From contig CALDYU010000003.1 of assembly GCA_937944485.1 (NCBI GenBank), positions 186,001 through 250,000 on the forward strand: a DNA stretch of 64,000 nt, in the 5' to 3' direction. Under the pieces are notes generated by a model. The model saw only the letters and a list, made by a program, of their open reading frames with translations. It had not been told where the DNA came from and searched no databases. Origin of the DNA: an uncultured Flavobacteriaceae bacterium. Its GTDB lineage: Bacteria > Bacteroidota > Bacteroidia > Flavobacteriales > Flavobacteriaceae. The position numbers and the translations under genes are program-made. Below are positions 27,751 through 36,376 of the stretch, in pieces; the stretch's first letter is position 1, and each line of letters begins with the position of its first letter.

Positions 27751-27753
27751 GTG

Positions 27754-27775
27754 GTTGACAGTATAGTTGACAGTA
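27754..27775. repeat. Ten-base direct repeat GTTGACAGTA x2
   Basis: GTTGACAGTA occurs at 27754-27763 and again at 27766-27775 with a two-base spacer. Short repeats of this kind are found beside recombination sites; no recombinase gene remains here. Confidence 0.6.
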
Positions 27776-27789
27776 GTACAGTTTTTAAC

Positions 27790-28008
27790 TTACCACAATT
27801 TCATTTTCTTGTACAGTTTTACTTGCCATTCTATTTGTTTATCGTTTTTAAAATGATGACTGTTATACATTTCCTTCAATTGATTTACCGGTTCTTTAGA
27901 ATACGCACCATATTTTTCACTTAATTCTACTAATTTCAGCATACTCTCAGCCTTAAATTTAGCTTTTGCCACAAATTCCTCTCCTTTATCGCCCTCTTCA
28001 TATTCCAT
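27790..28008 (-). CDS. Small hypothetical protein (72 aa) in the accessory scar
   Basis: I do not recognise this protein. It is hydrophilic, highly charged and predicted mostly helical, with no signal peptide or membrane segment. Its ATG follows the stop codon of the DUF4238-like remnant without a gap (TAAATG), so the two were probably one transcriptional unit. Whether it is still translated is uncertain, because the upstream gene is broken. Confidence 0.45.
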   Translation of the reverse strand: MEYEEGDKGEEFVAKAKFKAESMLKLVELSEKYGAYSKEPVNQLKEMYNSHHFKNDKQIEWQVKLYKKMKLW

Positions 28009-28372
28009 TTATAGTTTAAAATGATAATCTAATGTGTTTCTTTTTCCAATTAGTAAATTTTCAGCATTTTGTTCGGTCATTGCATTAGTAGTAAATACAT
28101 AGTCCTTATCATGGGTTAATCGTCGTATTTACTGTTCATCATTAGCTATAGTATTTGGGTGAATCTCCAAGAAATGTTTCGGGTCTAATGGTAATGTAAT
28201 TACATTATTAGGATTAAATAAACCTCTAAATTCATTTGAATTCATTTGAATTCATTTCTCTTATAGTAACAGGGTTATCCGAAGTGATTAAGTATGCCTC
28301 TTCGTCTTGAATCTCAATTACGTTGATAGTACATTCAAATTTATGTTGAACAAAGTCCATCCATTTTGCCTC
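28009..28372 (-). pseudogene. DUF4238-like protein, C-terminal remnant with frameshift and stop
   Basis: Reading the minus strand gives EAKWMDFVQHKFE..., then the segment AYLITSDNPVTIREMNSNEF. After a shift of frame it continues RGLFNPNNVITLPLDPKHF, LEIHPN, an in-frame TAA, and IRRLTHDKDYVFTTNAMTEQ before ending at 28009. TSDNPV followed by a short loop and I-LPL-P-LEI is the pattern of the DUF4238 C-terminal half. Two lesions are visible: a ten-base tandem duplication that shifts the frame and a nonsense codon. The N-terminal half is gone, replaced by the start of an hsdM gene. The family call is from motif memory. Confidence 0.6.
28231..28257. repeat. Ten-base tandem duplication causing a frameshift
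   Basis: TTCATTTGAA is present twice in a row, followed by TTCATTT. Deleting one unit restores a single open frame (REMNSNEFRGLF) across the DUF4238-like remnant, so this is probably a slippage event that inactivated the gene. Confidence 0.85.
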
Positions 28373-28433
28373 GGAGTTCGTTGGCAATGTTCCATAACTG
28401 TGCTTCGAGTAGTTTCTTTTGTTCTTCGGACAT
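28341..28433 (-). pseudogene. hsdM (type I methyltransferase) N-terminal stub
   Basis: From the ATG at 28433 the frame reads MSEEQKKLLEAQLWNIANEL then RGKMD, which is the standard first 25 residues of Bacteroidota type I restriction-modification HsdM proteins. The expected ADEFRDYILGFIFYKYLSE does not follow; instead five unrelated residues lead to a stop. At the break the bases CGAGGCAAAATGGATG fit both the hsdM frame and the DUF4238-like frame, suggesting a deletion joined through short homology. The start codon directly abuts the stop of the pentapeptide protein gene (TAAATG). Confidence 0.7.
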
Positions 28434-29768
28434 TTATTTTTTAATTAATATATAATCGTAAATATCTAATTGTTCAATTTTAATGCTATCTACTTTATAC
28501 ATATTAAAAATGGTATTTGACCCCCGTATTTTTAATGAATCTCTTGTATATGTTAACCAATCTTTCCTCTGAACATTCATACTATCTAAAGATTGAACAA
28601 GACCTAAGTCAACTCCTTCGATATTCGCAGGAACGAAATATGCATGTTTAAGGCTTGCACCTCTCAAATTAACTTCTAAAAGGTTAGTAGAATCTAATAT
28701 AGCATCTTGGAAATTTGTAGATAATAAATCTGCTCCGGTCAAATTTGCATTGCTCAGATTAGTAAATTTAAAATTACTGCCTGATATAATTGCTTCTTTC
28801 ATTTTAGCTTCTATTAACTCAGCACCTTCAAAATTGCTATTTGTCATAATTGCTTTGTCAAAGTTGGTTTTTATTAGGGTGGCATCACTAAAATCTGCAT
28901 TGTTAAAATCAACACCACCCAGAAACTCAAACGATAAATCTGCATTACTCAAATCTGCGTAGCTAAAATCACATTCTCTTAAAATTCGTTCTCTAAAAAA
29001 AGTTGAATCAATAACACTTTCCAATAAAGAAATAAGCAATTGACCTCTTTCTGGGCTTAATGGTTTTGAGATCAAAGAGTCTCCTTGTAAATATCTATAA
29101 GGCTTCATTGCTCTGCTCAAACTTTTTATACGACCTATAAGGGTATTTGATAATATTCGTTTTGTATTTTTACTGTCATTCAATTCTTTATTAATATCAC
29201 TCAAAACTTCTCCCATAATAAAAATTTGAGCAGACCTCCTATCCGCTTCAATAAGATGTGTTTGCTGTTCAATGCGTTTGTTTTGATTTTCAAAAAGTTT
29301 ATTTTGGTTTAAAATAAGTATTGTGGTTACAATACCTCCCAAACCTAAAACAAAAGATGTAAATATTCGTAGTCCCCAGTTTCTGAAATTTGACCAAAGA
29401 ATGTAGTTAATAAGCTTTGGTGCAAAGATTTTAATCTTTTCCTTTTTCTCTGTCTCAATAGGTAAAGTTGCAGTTACGTTTTCAGAAATTAATTGTATAG
29501 TTTCTCGGGTGTCATTAAGAATAGAATTGAATTCAATGTCTTTCCCAAAAAACCTCTTAATAATGCTGTTTCTAAACCAAACAAATAACAAGAGTATAAC
29601 TGCAAAAAGAATTGCAACAACTATTAGAATATTAAAAATAGTTTCTGAATAAACGGTGATAACATCTAAAGACCAATATATCAAAAACCCCAATACAGCC
29701 CCAACTATGACTCCAATTATAAGTTTTTCATTATTAGATTTGACTTTTTGCGGTTGTTCTTTTGACAT
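28434..29768 (-). CDS. Membrane-anchored pentapeptide-repeat protein
   Basis: A 444-residue protein. Two membrane segments lie near residues 18-62 and a third near 132-152, followed by a short coiled-coil (KLFENQNKRIEQQ). From about residue 265 come some 20 pentapeptide repeats of the A(D/N)LxX type (ADLSNADLS, TNFDKAIMTNSNF, ANLTGADL), which fold into a right-handed quadrilateral beta helix. Its stop codon abuts an hsdM start, so it was once part of a type I restriction-modification operon. Proteins with membrane helices plus pentapeptide repeats occur in defence islands, but no function can be assigned here. Confidence 0.8.
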   Translation of the reverse strand: MSKEQPQKVKSNNEKLIIGVIVGAVLGFLIYWSLDVITVYSETIFNILIVVAILFAVILLLFVWFRNSIIKRFFGKDIEFNSILNDTRETIQLISENVTATLPIETEKKEKIKIFAPKLINYILWSNFRNWGLRIFTSFVLGLGGIVTTILILNQNKLFENQNKRIEQQTHLIEADRRSAQIFIMGEVLSDINKELNDSKNTKRILSNTLIGRIKSLSRAMKPYRYLQGDSLISKPLSPERGQLLISLLESVIDSTFFRERILRECDFSYADLSNADLSFEFLGGVDFNNADFSDATLIKTNFDKAIMTNSNFEGAELIEAKMKEAIISGSNFKFTNLSNANLTGADLLSTNFQDAILDSTNLLEVNLRGASLKHAYFVPANIEGVDLGLVQSLDSMNVQRKDWLTYTRDSLKIRGSNTIFNMYKVDSIKIEQLDIYDYILIKK

Positions 29769-29963
29769 TTTGGTTAGTTAGAATGGTCGTTACTCAAAGA
29801 AACCAAATGTAAGAATTTTAAGAAGTATTTTAAGATTCCGTTGATGATAGTTTCATTTTGTAACTATAGAAAACCTCAGAGTCCATCTAACAGAAATTGG
29901 TGATCAAACCGCGCATCATTTGTTCTTTAGAATCGCCCATTTTTCTTTTCTTAACTTTCGAAA

Positions 29964-30971
29964 ATGAATGAACCACTTGTCAGTGTTTTAATCCCCTTTA
30001 AGAATACTTCTGCTTTTTTAGAAGCTTGTTTGCAATCTATTTGCGATCAACAGTATAAAAATTGGGAAGTACTTGCTGTTAACGATCATTCTACTGATGC
30101 TAGCCGTGCAATACTCGAGCATTTTGCAGAAAAAGATCCGCGAATACACGTATTCGACAATGAGGGGTCGGGCATTATACCTGCTTTGCAAAAAGGCTAT
30201 AAAGAAAGTACCGGTGTATTTATTACAAGAATGGATTCTGATGATGTCATGACCGCGAATAAACTAAGGGTTATGGTTCAATCACTGCTAGAAAAAGGAA
30301 GGGGTCACCTTGCTGTCGGACAGGTCAAATATTTCTCAAACAGAGGCATTAGTAATGGTTACGAAAGATATGAAGCTTGGTTAAATCAATTGACCGCAAC
30401 GGGAAATAATTATGCTGAGATTTACAAAGAATGTGTTATACCCTCTCCCTGTTGGATGATTCATCGAAAAGATTTAGACGTTTGTGGTGCCTTTGACGCT
30501 AACCGATATCCAGAAGATTATGATTTGACTTTTCGCTTTTATGAGAAAAAAATCACTTGTATTCCCTGTGGGTTAGTATTACATCATTGGCGTGATTATG
30601 ATACGCGGACATCAAGAACTAGTGAGCACTACGCTCAAAACTATTTTTTAGAAATCAAACTTCATTACTTTTTGAAACTAGATTATGATGTTTCTCGGCC
30701 ACTCGTCGTATGGGGTGCAGGCAAAAAAGGAAAAACCGTTGCAAAAAGTTTAATTGACAAGGGAGTTGCGTTTTTATGGGTTTGCGACAACCCTCTAAAA
30801 ATAGATAAAAACATTTATGGCCAAAGGATGCTTCATTATTCAGAAATGGAAAGTATGCCGAATTCTCAAAGCATCATTACGGTTGCCAACGAAATTAGTC
30901 AAAAAGAAATAAGAACTTATTTCAAATCGCACAATCAGCGTGCAATGCGTGATTATTTTTTCTTTTGTTAA
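29964..30971 (+). CDS. Family 2 glycosyltransferase with C-terminal nucleotide-binding-like domain
   Basis: A 335-residue GT-A glycosyltransferase. The N terminus SVLIPFKNTSAFLEACLQSI and the metal-binding DSDD at residues 91-94 are typical of GT2, and PEDYDLTFRF is the acceptor-site region. The last 90 residues (from about 245) form a separate domain starting VVWGAGKKGKTVAKSL, a Rossmann-type loop like that in sugar-nucleotide or CoA-binding proteins; this extension is unusual. The gene is single and not part of a glycan cluster. Confidence 0.85.
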   Translation: MNEPLVSVLIPFKNTSAFLEACLQSICDQQYKNWEVLAVNDHSTDASRAILEHFAEKDPRIHVFDNEGSGIIPALQKGYKESTGVFITRMDSDDVMTANKLRVMVQSLLEKGRGHLAVGQVKYFSNRGISNGYERYEAWLNQLTATGNNYAEIYKECVIPSPCWMIHRKDLDVCGAFDANRYPEDYDLTFRFYEKKITCIPCGLVLHHWRDYDTRTSRTSEHYAQNYFLEIKLHYFLKLDYDVSRPLVVWGAGKKGKTVAKSLIDKGVAFLWVCDNPLKIDKNIYGQRMLHYSEMESMPNSQSIITVANEISQKEIRTYFKSHNQRAMRDYFFFC

Positions 30972-30991
30972 TTTGTAGTAACCGCATCAAC

Positions 30992-32926
30992 TCATTGCTC
31001 AAGGACTATGAATTCTGACCTTCTGTTTTCTTGATGTTTATGGGCAGGGCATGCTACGTGATCTACGCATTCATTGGTAATCATTGTTTCGCCAAAACCT
31101 AGGGCTCTAAGTCGATCTTTTGATATTCCCTGATCAATTAAATATTCCATTGTGCTGTTAGCACGTTTATCAGAAAGGCGCATATTATAGGCTTTTGTAG
31201 CCCGAGCGTCTGTATGCGAACCTATCTGAATTTTAACATCAGGATATTCGTGAAGATACGCTTTAATTTTAGCAAGGCTTACTTTAGCATCTTCTCTGAT
31301 ATGCCATTTATCAAAATCAAAATAAATAGGTTCTAGGGCTAAATAGGTTACTAAATCGGTACCAACAGGTGCGCCTAAGTTGGTTTTCTTTAAGTGCAAT
31401 ACTAGGTTTGAGTCAGTATTGTCGGTAAAACTTTGTGTATCAGACTCGTAATTATCTTTACTCCCTTTGAGGGTGGAAATTTCTTCGTTACAATTTGCCT
31501 TTATTTCAAAAACGCCATTTTCATTTGTAATTGCTTCGGCTATTGTCTCTCCCTGCTCATTCGCTACTTCAATTAACGCATCAGTAATTAATTCACCTGA
31601 AGTATGATCTTTAACGATGCCCCCTATATTTTTAAAACATTCTAATGCCAATGGCCGTACCTCGGTCAAAGCATAAATATCATCACTACCTGTTCCGTCT
31701 GCTCTATTCGACGCAAAATATCCATTTTTCGCACTATTAATGACCAAAGAAAAATCATCGGCAACACTATTGAGAGGCTCTCCGAGATTCAATATATAGC
31801 TGTTTTCTATGTTTTTTAAATCCACCGCAAAAACATCCATTCCGCCAAGTCCAGGGTGTCCGTCTGAGGCAAAATATAGAACGTCATTTTCTGCAACGAA
31901 GGGAAAACTCTCTCTACTTTCCGTATTAATCTTTTTACCAAGATTTACTGGATCACTATACGTGCCATTGGATAATATATCAACAACAAAAATATCAGAA
32001 TGACCAAGTGATCCTGGCATATCAGAAGAAAAATAGAGTTTATCTTCTGCCTTATTTAAGGTTGGATGGGCTACGGAATAGTCATCATTGTTGAATGGCA
32101 AGGGGACTGCTTTGAGCCACTTTCCATTTTTAAGTACTGATTTATAAATTTTAAGGCGACTTACACCTTGTTTATCTCTTGAAAATTTACGTTTTTTCTC
32201 ATTATTACGGGTAAAATAAACAGTTTGTCCATCTTTGGTAAATACCGAAGATGATTCATGTAGTTTAGTGTTTAATTCTTTAGAAAATTTTGTAATATTT
32301 TCTAAAGAACCATCTTCATTGACAGCTGCTGCATATAAATCTGAAAAGCGCTTTTGATTCCAAGTATGAATGTTTTTGGCCAACCCACTAGTATCTCGTG
32401 CCGTAGAAAAAACGATGCCCTCAAGCCGAAAAGAAGGAGCAAAATCAGAGGCCTCAGAATTAATAGAAAGGTTTTCTATGGTATAACTATTTAATCGTTC
32501 TTTGATTCTATTTAAATAATCAGAATTCTCTTTAAAATTGATTCCCCTTTGATCGGTTTGTTTTGATTCATAAAGTTGTGTCATTAATTTATCAGAAGCT
32601 GTATAGTCTTTCAAAGATCTAAGGCTTTGAGCGTAACGGTAGGTGTGATTTTTATCTAAGGTCACCCCTTCTAATTCTGAAAGCATGCCGTACCATTTTG
32701 CAGCTTCTTCATAATTAGCATTCAAATAATTCGCGTCACCTAAATTTTGATAAATTTCAGGCGCAGTATTGCCTTTCGATACTAATCTTTCATAATGTAC
32801 TATGGCTTTAGTAAATTGAAAGTCATTATAATACTTGTTGGCTTTCTGTAATTTTCTGTCTTGTGCATTTATAAAAAGAACACCTAAAAGAATACTACAA
32901 AATGTGCAAATCAACTTATTTTTCAT
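30992..32926 (-). CDS. OmpA-family protein with TPR, PD40 and carboxypeptidase-regulatory domains (PorE-like)
   Basis: A 644-residue envelope protein with a signal peptide and two TPR-like helical pairs (about 25-110). A beta-propeller of PD40 repeats follows (FSSDMPGSLGHSDIFVVD, FASDGHPGLGGMDVFAVD). Then come a carboxypeptidase-regulatory-like domain (GGIVKDHTSGELITDA) and a C-terminal OmpA peptidoglycan-binding domain (IGSHTDARATKAYN). This order is that of the PorE-type proteins linked to type IX secretion. It ends the pair with porP/sprF, 14 bp away, and probably ties the outer-membrane partner to peptidoglycan. Confidence 0.9.
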   Translation of the reverse strand: MKNKLICTFCSILLGVLFINAQDRKLQKANKYYNDFQFTKAIVHYERLVSKGNTAPEIYQNLGDANYLNANYEEAAKWYGMLSELEGVTLDKNHTYRYAQSLRSLKDYTASDKLMTQLYESKQTDQRGINFKENSDYLNRIKERLNSYTIENLSINSEASDFAPSFRLEGIVFSTARDTSGLAKNIHTWNQKRFSDLYAAAVNEDGSLENITKFSKELNTKLHESSSVFTKDGQTVYFTRNNEKKRKFSRDKQGVSRLKIYKSVLKNGKWLKAVPLPFNNDDYSVAHPTLNKAEDKLYFSSDMPGSLGHSDIFVVDILSNGTYSDPVNLGKKINTESRESFPFVAENDVLYFASDGHPGLGGMDVFAVDLKNIENSYILNLGEPLNSVADDFSLVINSAKNGYFASNRADGTGSDDIYALTEVRPLALECFKNIGGIVKDHTSGELITDALIEVANEQGETIAEAITNENGVFEIKANCNEEISTLKGSKDNYESDTQSFTDNTDSNLVLHLKKTNLGAPVGTDLVTYLALEPIYFDFDKWHIREDAKVSLAKIKAYLHEYPDVKIQIGSHTDARATKAYNMRLSDKRANSTMEYLIDQGISKDRLRALGFGETMITNECVDHVACPAHKHQENRRSEFIVLEQ

Positions 32927-32940
32927 GGCAGCAAAATTTA

Positions 32941-33876
32941 TTAAAAGAATCTAGGGGCTATCACATTTCTAGCATAATTAAAAAGCTCGTATCGCATAAA
33001 AATTTCGAAAGAGCCGTCATTAAAAGAGGTATTACCAAGTTCTGTTATTTCTTTGTCATAAGCTATACCCAACATAAATTGATCCGTGATTTGAAAACCT
33101 GCTAAGGCACTAAAGGCTGCGTCCCAACGATAGGCTGCTCCGACACTAAATTTTTGATTTATTAAAAAATTAGCGGATATGTCTGTCTGCAATGGCGCTC
33201 CATTAACTGCTTTAATTAATAAGGCAGGTTTAAATTGTACATCCCGATTCAATTCGAATACATAACCCGTTATTAAGTAAATATTCATGCGCTCTTTAGC
33301 TAAGAAGGAACTACTTGCTCCAGAATTTTCAAAATGCTGAGTTTGTAAAAAGTTAGGTATAGAAGCACCTACGTAAAACGCATTGGTATGATAGTAAACT
33401 CCTGCACCAAAATTTGGTGAAAATTTATTATCTATGTTGGGAATACCACTTGGGCCAAGTTCATTGGAAAATCCGGCTAACTTCGTGAAATCTAGATTTA
33501 ATAAATGTGCACTCGCTTTTACTCCAAATGACAGCTTTGATTCTCTTGCTAATCTTATGGTATAAGAAATACTACCGTCTATGTATGTTTCTTGACTTGT
33601 ACCGTTACCAATTTCATCATTTACAATAGACAAGCCTAGGCCTAGATTTTTGCCTGATGGAGCGTGTACATTAAGTGTTTGTGTTGACGGCGCTCCATCA
33701 AGTCCAATCCATTGTGATCGATGCAATGCGGCAATACTTAACACGCCTCTTGAACCCGTATAAGCGGGATTAATTGCTAGGGTGTTATACATGTATTGCG
33801 TAAATTGCGCATCTTGTTGCGCAGATAAACTGGTACAGGTCACTAGAAATATAATCGCGATTATATACTTTTTCAT
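32941..33876 (-). CDS. Type IX secretion system membrane protein, PorP/SprF family
   Basis: A 311-residue outer-membrane beta-barrel with a signal peptide. The family opening QDAQFTQYMYNTLAINPAYT comes right after cleavage, and the barrel ends in phenylalanine (IAPRFF). PorP/SprF proteins assist secretion or anchoring of type IX substrates, often an adhesin encoded just upstream. Here no adhesin is upstream; a 586-bp gap without genes lies there. The OmpA-family gene follows after 14 bp. Confidence 0.92.
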   Translation of the reverse strand: MKKYIIAIIFLVTCTSLSAQQDAQFTQYMYNTLAINPAYTGSRGVLSIAALHRSQWIGLDGAPSTQTLNVHAPSGKNLGLGLSIVNDEIGNGTSQETYIDGSISYTIRLARESKLSFGVKASAHLLNLDFTKLAGFSNELGPSGIPNIDNKFSPNFGAGVYYHTNAFYVGASIPNFLQTQHFENSGASSSFLAKERMNIYLITGYVFELNRDVQFKPALLIKAVNGAPLQTDISANFLINQKFSVGAAYRWDAAFSALAGFQITDQFMLGIAYDKEITELGNTSFNDGSFEIFMRYELFNYARNVIAPRFF

Positions 33877-34462
33877 AGCATCATCTTCTGTTTGTAATTT
33901 TAAATACTAACACGTATCATGATTGTATGCCCTATTATTTAAAGTTGCACATCTACAAACCATCAGAACTTAAATCAGACTAGTCAGAGAGTAGATCAAA
34001 GCACCTCTTTTCTCATTGCATTCTAACAGATTCGTTATTCCTTGATTTTTAATGCATGTAAGGGCATACACAAAGTTTGTTTTTTTTGTAGTAATTATCG
34101 CACAATTGTTGTCAATGCGCCATTTTATGTTGTATAATAGTCATATTACCTATTAATGATACGCAGTTAGGGGATAATTTACCCCCCTTAATGCTATTCT
34201 ATATGAAGTCGTTAGATAATCTGTTACTGAAACATCGTATGGCTCATGTGGCCCCTGTGGTGCTAGAATCACGAAAATGACATTGTACAAAGACAGTTTA
34301 TAAGTTGTAATTGCATTTATTGAGCTATAGCTGGTAAAATAAAATACTAACCGACAATAACCCGTACGATAAAATTTAGCAAGACTCCATTTTATCCTAA
34401 ATCCAATAATTTTAAAGAAATTATGAGCAGGTTTACCTATATTTGCCCAATCAATATTAGGA
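33877..34462. other. Intergenic region without a recognisable gene
   Basis: This 586-bp gap separates the divergent porP/sprF and BatA-domain genes. No frame longer than about 30 codons looks coding. It contains a ten-base inverted repeat (TGTATGCCCT at 33924-33933, AGGGCATACA at 34061-34070), a GGGG/CCCC hairpin near 34170-34187, and a -7 promoter element just ahead of the BatA-domain gene. The minus-strand sequence CAAACTTTG around 34071-34079 is a weak candidate promoter for porP/sprF. Confidence 0.5.
34438..34445 (+). promoter_or_regulatory. -7 promoter element for the BatA-domain operon
   Basis: TATATTTG matches TAnnTTTG and lies 17 bases before the ATG at 34463. No convincing -33 TTG is seen at the usual distance. 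Confidence 0.55.
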
Positions 34463-36376
34463 ATGCAGTTTAAACATCCAGAATTACTTTGGGCTCTACT
34501 TCTTCTACTTATTCCAATATTTATTCATCTTTTTCAACTCCGAAAATTTAAGAAAATAAGTTTTACCAACGTAAAATTACTTCAAAAGGTTGTTGCTCAA
34601 TCTAGGCGCAGTAGTACCTTAAAAAAGTGGCTCTTACTATGTACACGACTCCTACTTATAGCGAGTTTGGTTCTAGCATTTGCGCAGCCCTTTATTGCGA
34701 ATTCAAGTGCTTTACAAAAGAAGGAAATCGTCATTTATCTCGATGACTCTTTCAGCATGCATGCCAAAAAAGAAAACAGCACATTATTTCAAGATGCGGT
34801 GCAGCGTTTACTTGCAAAAATTCCAGAAAACACTAGTTTCAGCCTTTTCACCAATAAAAAAGAGTATAAAAATACAAGTCTTAGGAATTTACAAAATGAA
34901 CTGCTATCGCTGTCCCCCTCTGCCAAACAATACGCTTTAAATGAAGTTTATCTCAAAGCCAATACTTATTTTTCTGATGATGTCAATGCTTTGAAGCATT
35001 TCATAGTGATCTCTGATTTTCAACAACCCGAAAAAAACACCTTTAGCGATACATCAGAATCGATTTTAACACATTTTGTACCTACTCGAAATGCAAGCCT
35101 CAAAAATATTTCTATTGATTCAGTTTTTATAACTGATGACCGTAGTAGTTTACAAATAACGGCTCTTCTATCAAGCAATACTGCTCTAGAAAGCACCCCA
35201 GTATCTCTGTATAATGCCGACACTTTAATTGCCAAAACAGCTGCTAATTTTTCTAACAGCTTAAATGCTACAGTCTTATTTACAATTCCTAAAGATCGCG
35301 TTATTAAGGGCAAGCTTGAAGTGGTAGATGAAGGCTTACCCTATGATAATCGATTATATTTCAACCTTAATGCAAAAGAAAAAATAAAGGCTTTGGTGAT
35401 TGGTAATGGCGATGCTAATTTTCTTAAAAGAATTTTCAATACGGATGAATTTGAATTTTCTGCGAGTACACTTCAAAATTTAAATTACAGTACCATAGAT
35501 GATCAAAATATAGTGGTGCTAAACGAGTTATCTGCTTTGCCGAATACTTTAATTTCTAATTTAAATTCTTTTAAAGGCAATGGCAGTATTGTTGTTATTC
35601 CTGCTATTGGTGCTGATATAACTTCCTACAATAACTTGCTGAAGAATTATTATTCCACGGCATTCGTTCAAGCGATACAAAACCCGTTAAACATTTCAAA
35701 AATTTCATATGCTCATCCACTTTTTCGCAACGTCTTCGAAAAAAAAGTATCCAATTTTCAACAACCTCAAGTCGCCAATTACTTCGAGGTAAAAAGTACT
35801 GCCCTCAGTCCGTTGTCGTATCAAAACGGCCAACCATTTTTATTGGGCTCAGACACTTTTTATGTTTTCACGGCTTCTTTGAATAGTGATAATACGAATT
35901 TCAAAAACTCTCCTTTGATTGTTCCGACCTTTTATAATATGGCTGCTGCTAGTTTAAAACTACCCGAACTTTATCATGTTTTGAACAATAATGTAACTAT
36001 AGACATTCCTATTCAGCTTCCAAAAGATAATATTCTGACAGTTTCTAAAACGAATACCACATTTATTCCTCAGCAAACTTCATTTGCAAATAAGGTGAGC
36101 TTATCTTTTGATGAAGCGCTTGAAGAGGACGGAATATATAGTATACTCAAAGAAGATGAGTTCTTAAAAAACATTAGTTTTAACTATTCGAGAATTGAAA
36201 GTGAATTACAATATCTAGACCTGTCAACCATAAGTAATGAGACTATTAACGAATCTATTGAAGCAGTATTTGATAAGCTTCAAAAAGATAATACGATTCG
36301 ATCTCTTTGGAAATGGTTTGTTATTTTAGCTTTATTGTTTATGTTGTTAGAGGTTCTGATTCAAAAATATCTGTAA
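34463..36376 (+). CDS. BatA-domain membrane protein with von Willebrand-like region
   Basis: A 637-residue inner-membrane protein. The first 90 residues are the aerotolerance-regulator (BatA) N-terminal domain: MQFKHPELLWALLLLLIPI and FQLRKFKKISFTNVKLL, then a second helix. A VWA-like domain begins with EIVIYLDDSFSMHAKK; the metal site is only partly MIDAS-like (DDSFS). A third helix lies at the extreme C terminus. Related Bacteroidota proteins are uncharacterised. The stop codon overlaps the start of the dihydroorotase-like gene as TAATG, so the two are coupled. Confidence 0.82.
   Translation: MQFKHPELLWALLLLLIPIFIHLFQLRKFKKISFTNVKLLQKVVAQSRRSSTLKKWLLLCTRLLLIASLVLAFAQPFIANSSALQKKEIVIYLDDSFSMHAKKENSTLFQDAVQRLLAKIPENTSFSLFTNKKEYKNTSLRNLQNELLSLSPSAKQYALNEVYLKANTYFSDDVNALKHFIVISDFQQPEKNTFSDTSESILTHFVPTRNASLKNISIDSVFITDDRSSLQITALLSSNTALESTPVSLYNADTLIAKTAANFSNSLNATVLFTIPKDRVIKGKLEVVDEGLPYDNRLYFNLNAKEKIKALVIGNGDANFLKRIFNTDEFEFSASTLQNLNYSTIDDQNIVVLNELSALPNTLISNLNSFKGNGSIVVIPAIGADITSYNNLLKNYYSTAFVQAIQNPLNISKISYAHPLFRNVFEKKVSNFQQPQVANYFEVKSTALSPLSYQNGQPFLLGSDTFYVFTASLNSDNTNFKNSPLIVPTFYNMAAASLKLPELYHVLNNNVTIDIPIQLPKDNILTVSKTNTTFIPQQTSFANKVSLSFDEALEEDGIYSILKEDEFLKNISFNYSRIESELQYLDLSTISNETINESIEAVFDKLQKDNTIRSLWKWFVILALLFMLLEVLIQKYL

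Noticed and set aside
34191..34280. 29-codon frame in the 586-bp gap (starts MLFYMKSLDNLLLKHR)
   Set aside because: No ribosome-binding or promoter signal, no match to a known small family, and length is within chance.
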